64,000 bases of DNA from Sipunculus nudus (GCA_026874595.1 CM049311.1:44891676-44955675); one strand, 5' to 3'; positions 34,113-47,167 are shown, counted from the stretch's first letter. Numbers and translations are program-made. The notes: generated from the letters alone by a model not told the origin.

Positions 34113-36731
34113 CTAGACATTTCTTGGCACCGCAGGTGCCAGAGTATCCCCAGACATAGTAGCCCCCCCCCCTTTAAGAATAGGCCCCCATTTTTAGCAG
34201 CATATACTGACACTTGGCAAGCAATTATTGTTTCCTCAATCTATCAATCCACAACCTTTTTGAACATGTTGGTCCTGTGACCTTGACCTTTGACCTCATG
34301 ACCCCAAAATCAATTGGGGTCTTGCTTTTTCAATGGGACATATATGAGTCAGGTTTGAAATCCATATATTAATCCAAGCTTGAATTATCATCTCCGGAAC
34401 TAATTTTTGGACAGATGGCTCCTGTGACCTTCACCTTTGACCTTGTGACCTCAAAATTGATAGGGTTCTTCCTGTCTTGGCAGGTGAACTATATGTGCAA
34501 GATGAAATGTCTGAGATGAAATGTTTGGCTGAAAATGCATCCATATTTCTTTTTAAAGATGTGTCCTGAGACCTTGACCTTTGACCTCATGACCCCAAAA
34601 TCAATTCGGGTCTTGCTTTTCCAATGGGACATATACAAGTCAAGTTTGAAATCTTTACACCAATAAAAGCAAGAATTATCATCTTCGGAACTAATTTTTG
34701 GACAGATGGCTCCTGTGACCTTCACCTTTGACCTTGTGACCTCAAAATTGATAGGGTTCTTCCTGTCTTGGCAGGTTAACTATATGTGCAAGATGAAAGA
34801 TCTGAGATGAAATGTTTGGCTGAAAATGCATCCACATTTTGTTAAAGAAGTGTCCTGTGACCTTGACCTTTGACCTCATGACCCCAAAATCAATTGGGGT
34901 CTTGCTTTTCCAATGGGACATATACAAGTCAAGTTTGAAATCCATACATCAATAAAAGCAAGAATTATCATCCAGAAACTAATTCTTGGACAGATGGCTC
35001 CTGTGACCTTCACCTTTGACCTTGTGACCTCAAAATTGATAGATGTCTTCCACTCTTGGCAGGTTAACTATATGTGCAAGATGAAAGATCTGAGATGAAT
35101 TGTTTGGCTGTAAATGCATCCACAATCTTTTTAAAGATGTGTCCTGTGACCTTGACCTTTGACCTCATGACCCCAAAATCAATTCTGGTCTTGCTTTTCC
35201 AATGGGTCATATACAAGTCAAGTTTGAAATCCATACATCAATAAAAGCAGGAATTACCATCCAGAAATTCTTGGACAGATGGCTCCTGTGGCCTTGACCT
35301 TTGACATTGTGACCTCAAATTTGATAGGGGTCTTCCTCTATTGGCAGATGAACTATATGTGCAATATGAAATGTCTGAGATGAAATGTTTGGCTGTAAAT
35401 GCATCCATAATTTTTTTAAAGATGTGTCCTGTGACCTTGACCTTTGACCTCATGACCCAAAAATCAATTGGGGTCTTGCTTTTCCAATGGGACATATACA
35501 AGTCAAGTTTGAAATCTTTACATCAATAAAAGCAAGAATTATCATCCAGAAACTAATTTTTAGACAGATGGCTCCTGTGGCCTAAACCTTCGACCTTGTG
35601 ACCCCAAAATTGATATGGATCATCCACTATTGGCAAGTGAGCTATATATTCAAGATGGAAGTCCCGGTATGAAAGTTTGGCTTAAAATGCATCCACAGTA
35701 TCTTTTAAGACGAAAGTCCAGTGACCTTGACCTTTGACCTCATGACCCTAGAACCTATAGGGTTCTTACTTTAGTGGTGGGCCATACATAAGTCACGTTT
35801 GAAATCCATATGGCTATCAACACTGGAGATATCATAAGAGGTGTGTGATTTTCACCAAATATGGACACATTAAAGGTCAAGGCCACTCTCATGGTAAACG
35901 TCATGACCTAAATGTAAATAGATCTCATCCCATAACACCATCTCTCTGCATGTGCATAATATGAAAGAAATCTGTCCATTAGTTTTTGACTTATAATGCT
36001 CAAAGTACTGTCAAGTGGCAATTATGGGGGTATTAAACGGCGTAAAAACAAAAAAAGGATAACAGGTGGCGCCATCTTTTCCAGTACATGACATTACTAT
36101 CCAAGATCTTCAGTCAAGTTGATTTTTGGACCAATCCATGCATCCCTTATTGAGATAATAATGATTTTGTGTGATTTTCACCATACATGGCAATATTCAA
36201 GGTTGAAGCCACTCCCATAGGAAAGGTTGTGACCCCAATTTAAATAACCATCATCCCATAACCCATATCTATGTATATGCATAATATAAAAGAAATCTGT
36301 CCATTTGTTTTTGACTTATAATGCTCACAGTACTGTAAAGTGGCAATTTTGGGGGTATTAAACGGCATGAAAACAAGTCAAGAATAATAGGTGGCGCCAC
36401 CAGTTTCTGGAACATGACAACCCTATCCATGATCTTCCATCAACTTGATTTTGGGATCAATCCATGCAAGATTTCTTGAGATATTTAAGAATTTGTGTGA
36501 TTGTCCCTAAAATTGGACCTATTCAAGGTCAAGGACACTCTCCTATTCAAGGTCATGACCTCATTTTAAATAGGCGTCGTCCTCTCACCTATATCTTTTT
36601 ATATACCAAGTTTTGTAAAGATCTGTGAAATATTTTTTGAGTTATCGCGCCAACAAGATTTATATGCGGCGGCGGTGGCAGCGGCGGGACCGGTATGAAA
36701 ACATAGTATCCCCCGACTTTGTCTGGGGATA
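34113..36731 (-). mobile_element. Helitron-like non-autonomous element with empty site
   Basis: On the minus strand the element ends ...TGGCACC-TGC-GGTGCCA, then AGAAATGTCTAG. This is a perfect 7-bp hairpin eight bases before CTAG, the standard Helitron 3' end. At the other end TTGTATCCCCAGAC pairs with GTCTGGGGATAC near the hairpin as a subterminal inverted repeat. The paralogous sequence at about 54,076 reads straight through (CTTTATTTG), with at most a 2-bp duplication. The interior is mostly a ~289-bp tandem array. No Rep/helicase frame is present. Confidence 0.75.
34240..35790 (+). repeat. ~289-bp tandem array with DR1-type motifs
   Basis: TGACCTTGACCTTTGACCT or a one-base variant occurs at 34,278, 34,569, 34,858, 35,147, 35,432 and 35,722. 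A second CCTGTGACCTTCACCTTTGA site lies halfway between, so each unit is two ~145-bp halves. Reverse-complemented, the core reads AGGTCA-A-AGGTCA, a perfect DR1 nuclear-receptor repeat, overlapped by TCAAGGTCA. Confidence 0.85.
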
Positions 36732-37868
36732 CAATAAAGTATACACACTGTTGGTTGAATGAGGGACAAACAATATCATTGTGCTAATTACTATCTCAGC
36801 TATAGTTTATTACTGAAATTAATAGTCAATTTCACACCTGGTGAAGTTTTTACTTTTCTAAAGTAAGGAAATACTTATTTGATGAACATCCACACTTTCA
36901 TACCAATACACCACTTTGTGGACACAAATCAATGTGCTCTTTAATCATTGTAACCCTGGTGGTACAATACAAAATCTAAAATGTAGCATAGCCAAGAATA
37001 AAATAAAATACAGAAAATTATAACATTCATCTAGTTATGGGGGGGGGGGCAGTGCGGGGCAGAGGGGAAGCTTGCTAGTCCAAGGCAAGCTGCCTGGGGT
37101 CAGTTACATAATGCAAGTGAAAGCTGTAGTACCGAAGTCAGCTAGATGTAAACAACACTTGACATGGTGTATGGAAACTTGAATAAAAGTTACTCTTTTC
37201 AATCAATTCCTTTGAAATTTCATATTTTAAAAGATTAAATCCTTATGTATATATGTTTTGAAAATTAAATCAACAGTGCTTACGTGCCATTGCCAAAGTT
37301 GGACAAAATTTAAGGTACTGATTTTTTATTTATGCTAATAACTTCACAAATTTGCACAATGCAGATCTAATTTTGGGTAAACAATTGAATCTTGATTGAA
37401 TAAAGTTATATTCCTGAAAAAAAGTCTCAAGCTTCAGCAATTCTCATGTTAGGGGAGTAAATATATTTCCTGATTTTTTAAAAATTGCATTATATTTTGG
37501 CCCATAACTTCAAAATAATACAAAATACTGACCTAATTTTTGGTATGTTCATAGAAAATGTATGGAAGAAAATAAATACTAAATATGATCAAAAACAGAT
37601 CAGTTGTTTTTATTTTAGGCAGCCTTGAAGTGTAACAATGGCTTTTTAATGGAAAACGGAAGTTTTTCCTAAATATCTCGAAGGAACGAAATCCTAATGA
37701 CCCAATTTTCGGTATGGTAGGAGATTTTGGGGACATCTAATGGTATGCAAAGTTTTGGATTCGTAGGTCCAACGGTTTTAAAACGTGCCATGTTAACGGA
37801 CTGATGGATGGACGGCCAGACAAAGGACCACGACTATAGCTCAGACGACTTATAGTCAGCTGAGCTAA

Positions 37869-40665
37869 TGATTGCAGGTGGTGCCACCAGTTTTGCGTAT
37901 GATAAAGATGATATGAGATCTATAAACATGCAAAATTTTTGCCAAATCGGTCCAATGGTTCCCAAGATATCAGCTTGGATGTCTGCAGCGTAAATCAGAA
38001 TGTAGGTGGCCGTAAATCAGAATGTAGGTGGCACCACCTGTCATAATATCTTCAAAGCTTTCAAGGATGTATAAACCTGCAAAATTTCAGGTGGATAAGT
38101 CAAACCACTGATGAGTTATGAGTGATTTTATCCCAAGGCAGATGAACAGATGGACGCTGTGCAAAAATGGTTGCAGGTGGCGCCACCAGTTTTGAGCATG
38201 AGAAAGAGCTATGGGAGATCTATACACATACAAAACTTTTGGCCCAACTGGTCAAATGATTCCCGAGATATGAGCTTGGATGTCTGCAGCATAAACGTGA
38301 ATGCAGGTGGCACCACCTGTCATAAAATCAAGAAAGCTGTCCAGGATGTATACACATGTAAAATTCCAGGTGGTCAGTCCACCAATCCAGAGATGTGAGT
38401 ATTTTTATCCCAAGGCAGATGAACAGATGGATGCTGTGCAAAAATGGTTGCAGTTGGCGCCACCATTTTTAGTGTATGTTATAAAGCTATCCAAGGGCAA
38501 CATTTGTGCAAAATGTTTAGCCTGATTGGTCAAACAGTTCCCAAGAGTGGGTTTATGTACAGAAACAGACGCACAAATGGACGCTGGGCAGAAAGGAAAG
38601 GTCAGAGGTCAACGTAAAAATGAGGGCGCAGCAGTTCACAGGTGACCCGATCATAATTCCTAATTTCAAACAATTCTGCCCAGTGGTTATGGAGAAAACC
38701 TATGCAACAGTGGCGTTGGCGTCGACTGAAAACATAGTATCCACAAATCTCTGTTTTGGAGGATACAACAATTGTAGGTGGCACCACCAGTCTTTTATAC
38801 AATGAACAGATATATACTGAGCCCGATGTCAGACTGATATGTCAAACCCCTCCTGTGAAATAAGCAAGGAAATACACTATGCAAAAATTATTGTATTTGG
38901 TGCCACCAGTCTTCTACAATATAACGCTACCCAATATGTATAAACACCAAATTTTAGGCTGATGTATCAAAATCCTCTGTAAATATAAGCAGGCACATAC
39001 ACTGCAAAAGTCAATGTTGGTAGCACCACCTGTCTTGTAAATGAGAATACCATCAAAGACGCATAGACAGGTCGAAATATCAGGACAATACATCAAACTT
39101 CCCCAGAGTTTGATGCACAGGGCTGACAAGGCTTAGGTGAGTAAGGCAGTTGCCCCCGAGTGAACTGTGACAAATTGCTGCCTCAAGCTACTGCACTGAG
39201 TGAACTATTGACCTGCAAGTGGCTAGACTAAGTGAACTTTTGACCTGTACCTGGCTGCACTGAGTGAACTCTTGACCTGCTGCATAATCTGACACAGTTG
39301 GCAGTCTGCCAAAGCCATAAATAGATCCAGGGTGATCTTTGGTGCCAAATCTGATGCAGTGAGCAGCCTGCCAAAGCTACAAATAGAATGCAGCTACTGC
39401 ACTGAATGAACCCTTGACCTATACTTGGCTGCACTTCTTTCAATCCTGGACTGTGCCAAAACTATTTATAGCGCTGACTTTAAGGCATGGCAATCTGCCA
39501 ATGGTAAACCAAGTGCTGCCATCTGTACACAAAAGTGGTCCTTACTTGAATTAACTTTGAAATTAATTTTCCCAATACAAAATGCTTTTCAGCTGACTTT
39601 TATAGAAAAAAAAAAAAGAAATCAGGAATATATGTAAAATTAATACAGTTGCATACTGAATGCAAAATTAAAATACAGATATATCTCATTGATGGCAAAT
39701 TCTTGAATTAAGTTGATTAGGGATACCAATAATTTATAATCTATGTACAGTTGTCTTTATATACCAACAGAGAGCTGAATATCCATGATTGTAACACTGC
39801 CTGGTATGATAAATAACTTAAATCATAAATCTAATTTTTTTAAGATCTTTCTTGTCTGTAATAACCAAAGATAACCTGAAATCTAAATGTCTATTGGCAT
39901 GATGTAATAGATGCTGATAAACTGGTGCCAGGCTAATGTAACAGCAAACTGGCTTAGTTCAGCATCCCATAACTCAGCCAAAAATCACTGAACCAAAACC
40001 ATTTGAACAGACTTGAATTATCAACATCTAAGGATAATTAATGTGTGAGATTTAAGAATTCGCCCGGTGGTTTTTGAGAAGATCACCTTTGTAGCCACTA
40101 AGCTAAAATGGGCTGTCATGGCATACAACTAAATTCAGCTACCCATAACTCAGCCAAAAGTCACTGTTCTGAGACCATTTGAACAAACTACAGAAAGCAG
40201 TACCCTAAGATCATTTCTGTGCAATATTAAACAATTTGGCCATAAGGTTTCAGAGAAGAAGTTTTTTGTAGCCCTCAGTATGATGTGTACTGATGATCCT
40301 GGTACAAAAAAGGCTAATGCAGGTGGCACCACCAATACCTCAATTTCAGATATGACTCATGTGACAAACATTCGCATAAAATTTGATGATGATAGCTCCA
40401 GCCGTTTCTGAGATTGTAATTTCAATATGCTTTTTTGGACAGATGACTAAGTTTAACTTCCTGTAACTCGGCCAAAAATCACTGAACTTAAACCATTCGA
40501 ACAAACTTGAGAGAGACTGTTCCAGGGATCATTTCTGTGAAATATTGGACCTATTTGGCTGAATAGTTTTCAGAGAAGAAGATTTTTAAAAGTTTTTAAG
40601 CTTTTTCCCTACAAACTCTAAGAAAATGCAGTTAGCCAAAAAATAAGCAAAATCCTATAAAAAAA
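37869..40665 (+). repeat. HLE-B/HLE-C mosaic, direct duplicate of 8.4-11.07 kb
   Basis: GGTGGCNCCACC units recur at 37,880, 38,009, 38,033, 38,173, 38,310 and 38,455. An HLE-B right end (CATAGTATCCACAAA...GGATACAAC) lies near 38,740-38,770. The sequence then follows the same order as 8,950-11,070 (the CACTGAGTGAACT block, the AT-rich block, the C-type body) with point changes and a deletion near 39,950. It ends where the two copies diverge near 40,665. Confidence 0.65.
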
Positions 40666-40689
40666 TTTTGGTGGCGCAACCAGGCTGCA

Positions 40690-41095
40690 GGAACTGTTAA
40701 TGATCAAGTCCTAGTGACCAAATTTTCGGTATGGTAGGAGATTTTGGGGACACCCAACTGTATGCAAAATTTTGGATTCGTAGGTCCAATGGTTTCAAAA
40801 CATGCCCTGTTAACAGAGGCCAGACAGACAAAGGACTACGACTATAGCTCAGATGACTTATAGTCAGCTGAGCTAAAAACCAGTGACTCCATCTTGTTCG
40901 CAGGAAGCACGAGTAGGAGTACACTTTATTGGCAGGCAGTTAACAAATGGCTGAGGGTTTTTTTTTTAATTCAGATCTAATTTTGGGTATACAACTGAAT
41001 CTTGATTGAATAAATTTATATATCCTCTAGCTTCAAATGACAATGGACCACGACTATAGCTCAGATGACTGATAGTCAGCAAAGCTAAAAATGGT
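40690..41095 (+). repeat. Two HLE-A right-end fragments
   Basis: GACTATAGCTCAGATGACTT...AGTCAGCTGAGCTAA ends near 40,877. A second, more diverged GACTATAGCTCAGATGACTG...AGCAAAGCTAA ends near 41,090. Confidence 0.65.
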
Positions 41096-43263
41096 ATAAC
41101 TCGTGGATGTTTCACTCTATATGCAAGATATATCTGTTCCTGAAAAATATACAAGCTTCTTTATGACAACAACAACAACTAAGCAAATATTTATTGTAGA
41201 AAGACCTCATGGCCCAAAGTACAAATAACATATAATTTAAGTCACATATAGATATATACAAGTTTGCCATCAATTTCTGTCAATATGTATTAATTTATGT
41301 TAAAAGATATAACATACTGTTGTAGAAAAGAATAACGCTGATCACTGTAAATGCAAGATATACCCGTTCCTGGGTAAAAATATACAAGCTTCTTTACATA
41401 TGCATAAGTACTTCATGTTTAAAACTCATCAATTAACCAACATCATGGAACCATTATCAATCAAACACAGGCCGTAAGCATTCATCTTCACCCGCATTGG
41501 GTACATGTGACCAGTGTACAGTTCTCGTTCACATTTCCAGGTCATGGTTATCACCTGAACACAGAGATTCACCTACGCCATGATCTTTCACCTGTAACGG
41601 GAATTGGCATCATACCTGATACTGTCCAGCTTCCACTGCTTTACAACATCCAGAAACCCCTTCAGTAGGAGCTGCATAATGACCTGAGCGGCAAATCCCC
41701 TCACCTCCTTATACCGCCTATCATCAGTTATACCTCGTGTATTTTCTACAACCATACAGGATTCCACGACATCATACAGATACAAACAGCCAGAAATACT
41801 TTCCCTGCATGCACACTGCCAATTTGTCAAGGTCGTCCGTAAGCCTTCGGTGCTTTACTTGATAGCTTCTTGACACTGAACTGAAAGATGTTTCATTCCA
41901 CTGCCACAAGTTTCCCGATGCAACTGGACCTGCCAATGCACTATGGGAGAAAATCAACTTGAGGTGCAGTATGCCGCTGATCAAACTTTACTTCAACAGA
42001 GATGCTATACCAGCAGGTGACACCTTTAACAAACTTAGACTTGATGAACTCTTTTGTTCAACTATTCATCCAAAAGGAAGGCATTCCCTTTTTTGGTCAA
42101 TGTGTTAGAGTTGTCAATAGACTTGATGTGACATTAACAATTAACCCCTTGTCTCTCGCAGGAAAAACGATTCCAACTTTACGCTGTCCATCAACATAAC
42201 TACATCACGGTTCACTTCTACTTCCATCCTCACAAATAAATCACACACATCACATACACCGTTCACTGGTAATAACCTCTTTCCCACAACAGGCATCTAA
42301 TCTATTAGACGACATCACAAGGTTTAATATTTTACCCCATTTCTCTCACTTTATTTGTACTTTAACCTATAAGGGAGAACTTTACATGAAGGGAGAACTC
42401 TCCTTGGGGATAACTTCACACAAAATGAAAACTCTCCCTTGTAGGAAGGGTTAACTCTCCCTTAAAGGTTCAGATTGGGAGCCCCCCAAGAGAAAACAAA
42501 AGGGAGACCACCGTAATAGTACATCACTATGAACTACTAACCTCAAGATGTTTTCTACATTTGTAGCTGATAAGTAGTAAAAACAGGACTAAAAGAAAAA
42601 ATATATTACATTTGTAGCTGATAAGTAGTAAAAACAGGACTAAAAGAAAAAATATATTACATTTGTAGCTGGTAAGTAGTAACAACATGACTATAAAAAA
42701 AAAAGAAATATTTTACAGATAGTTCAACCGACCCCCTATATATTTACTATATTTTCCTATAAAAATGGTCTATAATTTCTCATAAGTTCCTTTTGTTTAG
42801 GCCCTCATCTCCTATACTTTTTCTATGTTTTTTTATTACACAATCGTGATTCTGATATAATACTGTTATTATTGAAAACATTCAGTTTTTTTTTTGCATG
42901 TGAGTGTGCATGTAGGCATGTAAGGTGGCAGAATCAGGTTAACACACCGCGATATGATATGATTGGTCTGTTAGCTGTTTTCGTGCATGTGTGTATAAGG
43001 GCATTATAAAACTGACATGATGTAATAGTAGTATTCTGTACAGGGACATACCATTCATACACAGATATTGATTGAGAAGAGTATGTACAAACATATACCA
43101 GGCATTTTACCAATCAAGTTCTTCTTTTTCTCTCTCACACACACACACATTCACGCATTTGGCAACACATCAAAGACTGACTTAGTACAGCATCACATTA
43201 TAGACTTTGAATGAAACAAAAACGACTATCACATCCTGGGAGGTGCTTTTTGTGAGAGTTGTG
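41096..43263. other. Mostly unassigned interval
   Basis: This lacks the HLE families. Two overlapping minus-strand open frames at 41,588-41,984 (one containing YKEVRGFAAQVIMQLLLKG) look protein-like, but they lack a clear start, a strong acceptor or a recognised domain. They could be an exon of an unknown gene. A 51-bp tandem repeat is at 42,557-42,720, and small GGGAGAACTCTCC inverted motifs are near 42,395-42,470. Confidence 0.35.
42557..42720 (+). repeat. 51-bp tandem repeat, ~3 units
   Basis: ACATTTGTAGCTGATAAGTA recurs at 42,557, 42,608 and 42,659. The first two units are essentially identical and the third is diverged. Confidence 0.9.
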
Positions 43264-43265
43264 TA

Positions 43266-45266
43266 CCATAAAAGTCGTTGCAGAAGTCGCGACTTGTACT
43301 AGGAAATCGAATTCTAAAAACTAGAATTTTCTAGCTAAGTCAGGGTGCGACTTGTAATACGTACTAATCCTGTTTCTGTCAGCTTTTCCGGTACATGGAA
43401 CGACGTCAGTTGAGTGATAATCGGTGATACCTTTAACCAGTGCTTTGTGAAACATCTTTCCCCAGTAATTTACACTTTTAACCATCTCTTATGCCTTATA
43501 TTTTGTGAACTGACAAAATTTTCATTTTATTAACATTAAATGCAAATTTTAAATTTGCCCAGTTCAAGACCTACCCGTTCTGACAAGTCGCCATTCAAGT
43601 GACACCTCTAATCTGCGTTACTGTTATATCATGAGTCAATTTGACGCATATGCAAGTCTGCCACTCTTTGATGTACATTTTCTTTCCGTTTAACTATATG
43701 GGTATGCTTTCCATTATGAAAAACTCGCGGTTCCATATCCGTTTATGCATGTAAAGTTGCGCCACATTCAAGCTTGATCCACTACACATACTTCGTGAAT
43801 TCTTTTGCCTGCCCTGTTGATCACTGAATACCAGCTGACCTTTGAAGCCACTACGGAAGTTCAAGCCCCGGGTCACCCGTGCAATGACCTTTACATCCCC
43901 ATGTCAACAAAGCCTTCCGTGACTGATATCCACAATTATAAACTCTCATATTAAGAACCATTAGGTCACTGTAACCATCTCGTGGTTTTGGATAACAATG
44001 TTATAACGTTTCACGTGAGCTACAAATATACGATTTGCTTCCTGTGTTACCCGTGTCTCTTTCAGGAAGATCGTATGCCCGGTCAACAATATGGCAGCAA
44101 ATATGCATTACGGTCAATCGTGCGTTGACGTATTCGTGATTTTTTTAATGAAGACACATTAATCAATACAATGAAATAACAAACACCATACATGTACATA
44201 TATTTTATTTACTTAAAATGCCACATACGCACCTAAATTCCACGGGAACCGGCATCGTTTGGTGTCATGACAGATCTGGTTCAACACGGCTGAGTTTGCC
44301 ATACATCCAATCCATTGAATATAATCACTGATAACAATGGAAATTGGGTTTTCCAGATATTATCAAAGAAAAATAAATCATTAGTCCCAGTAAATATAAT
44401 ATCTGTTAATTCAATAAATGTTTATTTTACATTAACTGAGCGGTCAATAAAGCCTTCTTTGTCCCCTTGTTGACTGACATATATTTTAGTGATTTCAGTA
44501 ATACTGTGCATGTGCCGCGCCTAGATGGTAAGTTGTAACAATTAATTGAAGGGTTACTAAATTCAATTTTAGAGCCCATTTAAGAAATTAGGTGAATAAA
44601 TTCAAACTAAATTATTCTTTCCATCTTTCAGTTGTCTTAAGTCAGTTAAAATCATGCCCAATGCGACGGATTGGGACTCGTCACGCGTACGCAAACTAAT
44701 CATAGTCTAATGAATCCACCCTACGTTTGACAATCTTTAACGATTTAAAGAGTTGCTCGATTGTGATAGTATTTTGCCTCAGACTCTTTTAGTTTATTAA
44801 TACAGTCATTTAACTTGATATTTGCATTCTAATGTTACTTAACCTAGTAAGAAACGGCAACAATGACATCGTTTCACAGCACAAAATGTTATCCGACGCA
44901 GCTGACTTTGGCACTTTACAAATCTTACCTGACAATTGAACCCCGACTTAATATGTTAAGATTCTGTTGATATTCCTTAAATATAAGCATTGTATTAAAG
45001 CTGTCCAATTATTTTTATGTTTAAATGGTTTATCTAGTTTATAAACCACATAAGTACTACGGGGACATTGGTTGTTATCTTGCATCGCATGGAATGATAC
45101 TCAAATTCCAAAAGTATCAGGTGGTTGGGACGCCTCCGAAGTCTGGGTGCGACCTATATTATGGACTTTTCCTGAAACTAAAGTTGAACGGCTATTCCCC
45201 AGGGGGATCCTAAAAGTCAGGGTGCGACTTGTAATAAGGCTGCGACTTCTGCAACGACTTTTACGG
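43266..45266. mobile_element. TA-flanked TIR element T1 (2.0 kb)
   Basis: The left end CCATAAAAGTCGTTGCAGAA(GTCG) and the right end, reading CCGTAAAAGTCGTTGCAGAA(GTCG) on the other strand, are 24-bp terminal inverted repeats with one mismatch and TA on both flanks. Subterminal GGGTGCGACTTGTAATA blocks also repeat. The interior has only short frames, so it is a deletion derivative or an element whose transposase I cannot recognise. TA target use fits the Tc1/mariner/pogo group (inference). Confidence 0.75.
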
Positions 45267-46921
45267 TATTTGTATCATTAGTAGTTTGGCATGGGTTTGG
45301 GATTTTCGTTAAGTTTTGGCATGTTAATACGGAAAACTTATTTCCATTTCATTATAACTTGTAATGTTTTCATAAAAACAGCATTTTGTATTGATAAATC
45401 TGTCACAGATGAGCGGTGTTTTTGGTACAGTGGACCATACAGTTTGTACATGAACCACAGCAGATCAGTGACTGAGCATTGCATCACCAATTTCACCTAA
45501 TCAGGCTTGTATTGATTTTGAGCAGTCATTCGTTCTTTAGCATGGTACTGTTAATTGTTTGAATAGCGATTGATTTGTTAATATATAAGGGTGTTTGCAC
45601 ATAGCATATCTTATATTTTTTTTTTATATGGGAGTACGACTGTAACACCCCTCCCATGCCCTCCCCTTTGTACCTGTAATCAACTGAAAATTTGGTCTAG
45701 ATTTAATTCATATGTGACATAATAATAATAATTTATACATATTGATATATATATTTTTCATTGCATCAACTGCAAACCCAGTATTTCCGCCACTCTAAGA
45801 TAATATGTAACAACCCCTCGAAATAATACACTCCTATTATAAAGGGGACGGAAAATCAAACACACTCATATGTATATACAAATCATGATCTATATATAGC
45901 AGCCTATCATTGTGTAATAATTAGTTTTATAGGAATAAATATGTTACATTTATACTTAAACCAATAGGCAATAGATTAAAAAAAGAAATGCAATAAGGTG
46001 AAAATAAGTTGGTCATCAGTATTCCCATATGGCTATGGTTATCTCCATGTTGTGACATTTAAATTTCAAATACAAGAATGCAGACATATTTTCATAACAC
46101 ATAGAGCGCATTGGTTGACCCCAAGGTGGCTGTCGGTTTTCCTATTTGGCCATCGGTATTCCTATATGACTGTCAGTAATTGCGTCTTGTCTTTGGTGGC
46201 TGTCAGTGGCCATCACAAAATAGTCTGACTGGACTTGATATGACAAGGCTGCTGGTTCTCGACCTTGTGAAGAGCTTCACAAAGGCATGTCATGTGTACT
46301 GATATTTGACTTTCTCTCTCATCACAAGTTTGCCACCAGAAGAAGACACAGATGCACACAGCAGGCATACAAACAAGAAATAAGAACACCATAACCGTGT
46401 AGACAGATACACCGGTAGATTTTTCATTGACAGCAGCCTGAATTGTAAACTTGCTCCAATACTTTTTACCAATTTTTACCCACTGGGTTGGGTAAAACCA
46501 TTGCAAACCCTAATTTATATTTGACAATCCAGTGTTCTCTCACATTAGGTAGTTATACTTATAGTATATAATAGTCGGTTATAAATACAACTTGTAGGAC
46601 AGATTCTATAGTCGCTCCCAGAGCACATCCCTACATCAAACTCCTTATGTGCAAGCCTGTCAGTTTAACAGGATATTTACGGAACTTTGTATTCTGCAAA
46701 TTAAGAAGAATAATTAACGTGTATGAAAAAGTGCCATTTGTTTACATTTCTGTTCGTCGGTGTTTTTGTCCGTCCTGTTAAAATGAATCAAATGTCACAG
46801 AAGTCGGGGAAGACTGGTGTAGTTCTAACATAATGAGTATTATAAATATGGGATACGTACGGCTCTGAATGCGTAAGAAGACACACAGCTTCACTGACAT
46901 GGCAACATGCTACTTCCTTAC
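45267..46921 (-). other. Start of MYPT intron 1 (non-coding)
   Basis: Downstream of the exon-1 donor on the minus strand. It holds AT-rich sequence and a plus-strand patch with repeated GTATTCC(C/T)ATATGGC and GGTGGCTGTC phrases (46,015-46,215). A minus-strand frame (46,213-46,506) encodes a hydrophobic stretch (GVSVYTVMVFLFLVCMPAVC) after a weak acceptor-like AG. I do not call it a gene without other support. I found no second ankyrin exon here. Confidence 0.45.
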
Positions 46922-47167
46922 CTGGTGGAGCGCTGTCAAACCATCTATGTTCGCAGTGTTGATATCTGCTCCTCTCGAAAGTAAGTTTACAACTTCTTCT
47001 GTATCTCCACTAGAGCAAGCTGCCAAGAAAACACAACCGTCCTGGAATTGAATACGAGAACCGTTCTTTCTTTCTACACTTTCTTGGTTTGTTTCAGAAT
47101 CTTGCCAGCGATCTAATTGCTCTTGCCTCCTCCACAGGGCGCTTTTCTGCTCCTTGACGTCCGCCAT
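46922..47167 (-). CDS. PPP1R12A-like: Myosin phosphatase targeting subunit (MYPT), first coding exon
   Basis: This exon encodes the N-terminus of a PPP1R12-family protein, the subunit that holds the PP1 catalytic subunit on myosin and other substrates. Residues 38-41 (RIQF) fit the RVxF PP1-docking motif, equivalent to KVKF in vertebrate MYPT1. Residues 42-82 hold FLAACSSGDTEEVVNLL and GLTALHQ, the family's first ankyrin repeat; more ankyrin repeats would follow on the next exon. The MADVKEQK start (47,167) has G at -3 and +4 and aligns with vertebrate MADAK-type starts. An upstream in-frame ATG at 47,188 has poor context. The exon is 82 codons and ends phase 0 at CACCAG|GTAAGG. Family paralogues (PPP1R12A/B/C) cannot be separated from this exon alone. 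Confidence 0.93.

Larger units (their letters stand above)
30780..37868 (+). mobile_element. HLE-A element carrying two nested insertions
   Basis: It starts ACAAGGGACCCATGGGTCAT and ends ...AGTCAGCTGAGCTAA (37,868), with GCTCAGCTGA/TCAGCTGAGC-type subterminal repeats. Removing the insertions 31,485-34,095 and 34,113-36,731 leaves about 1.9 kb. Parts of this, across both insertion points, are continuous in the inverted relative at 52.0-54.76 kb. That comparison supplies the empty sites. It contains no transposase or helicase frame. Confidence 0.6.

Noticed and set aside
41588-41984. Two overlapping protein-like minus-strand frames
   Set aside because: They are suggestive, but there is no ATG in good context, no clear acceptor, and no family match from inspection. 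Kept as an unassigned interval.
46213-46506. Minus-strand frame with a transmembrane-like segment
   Set aside because: The acceptor-like AG before it has a weak pyrimidine tract and no upstream exon was found, so it was left as intron text.
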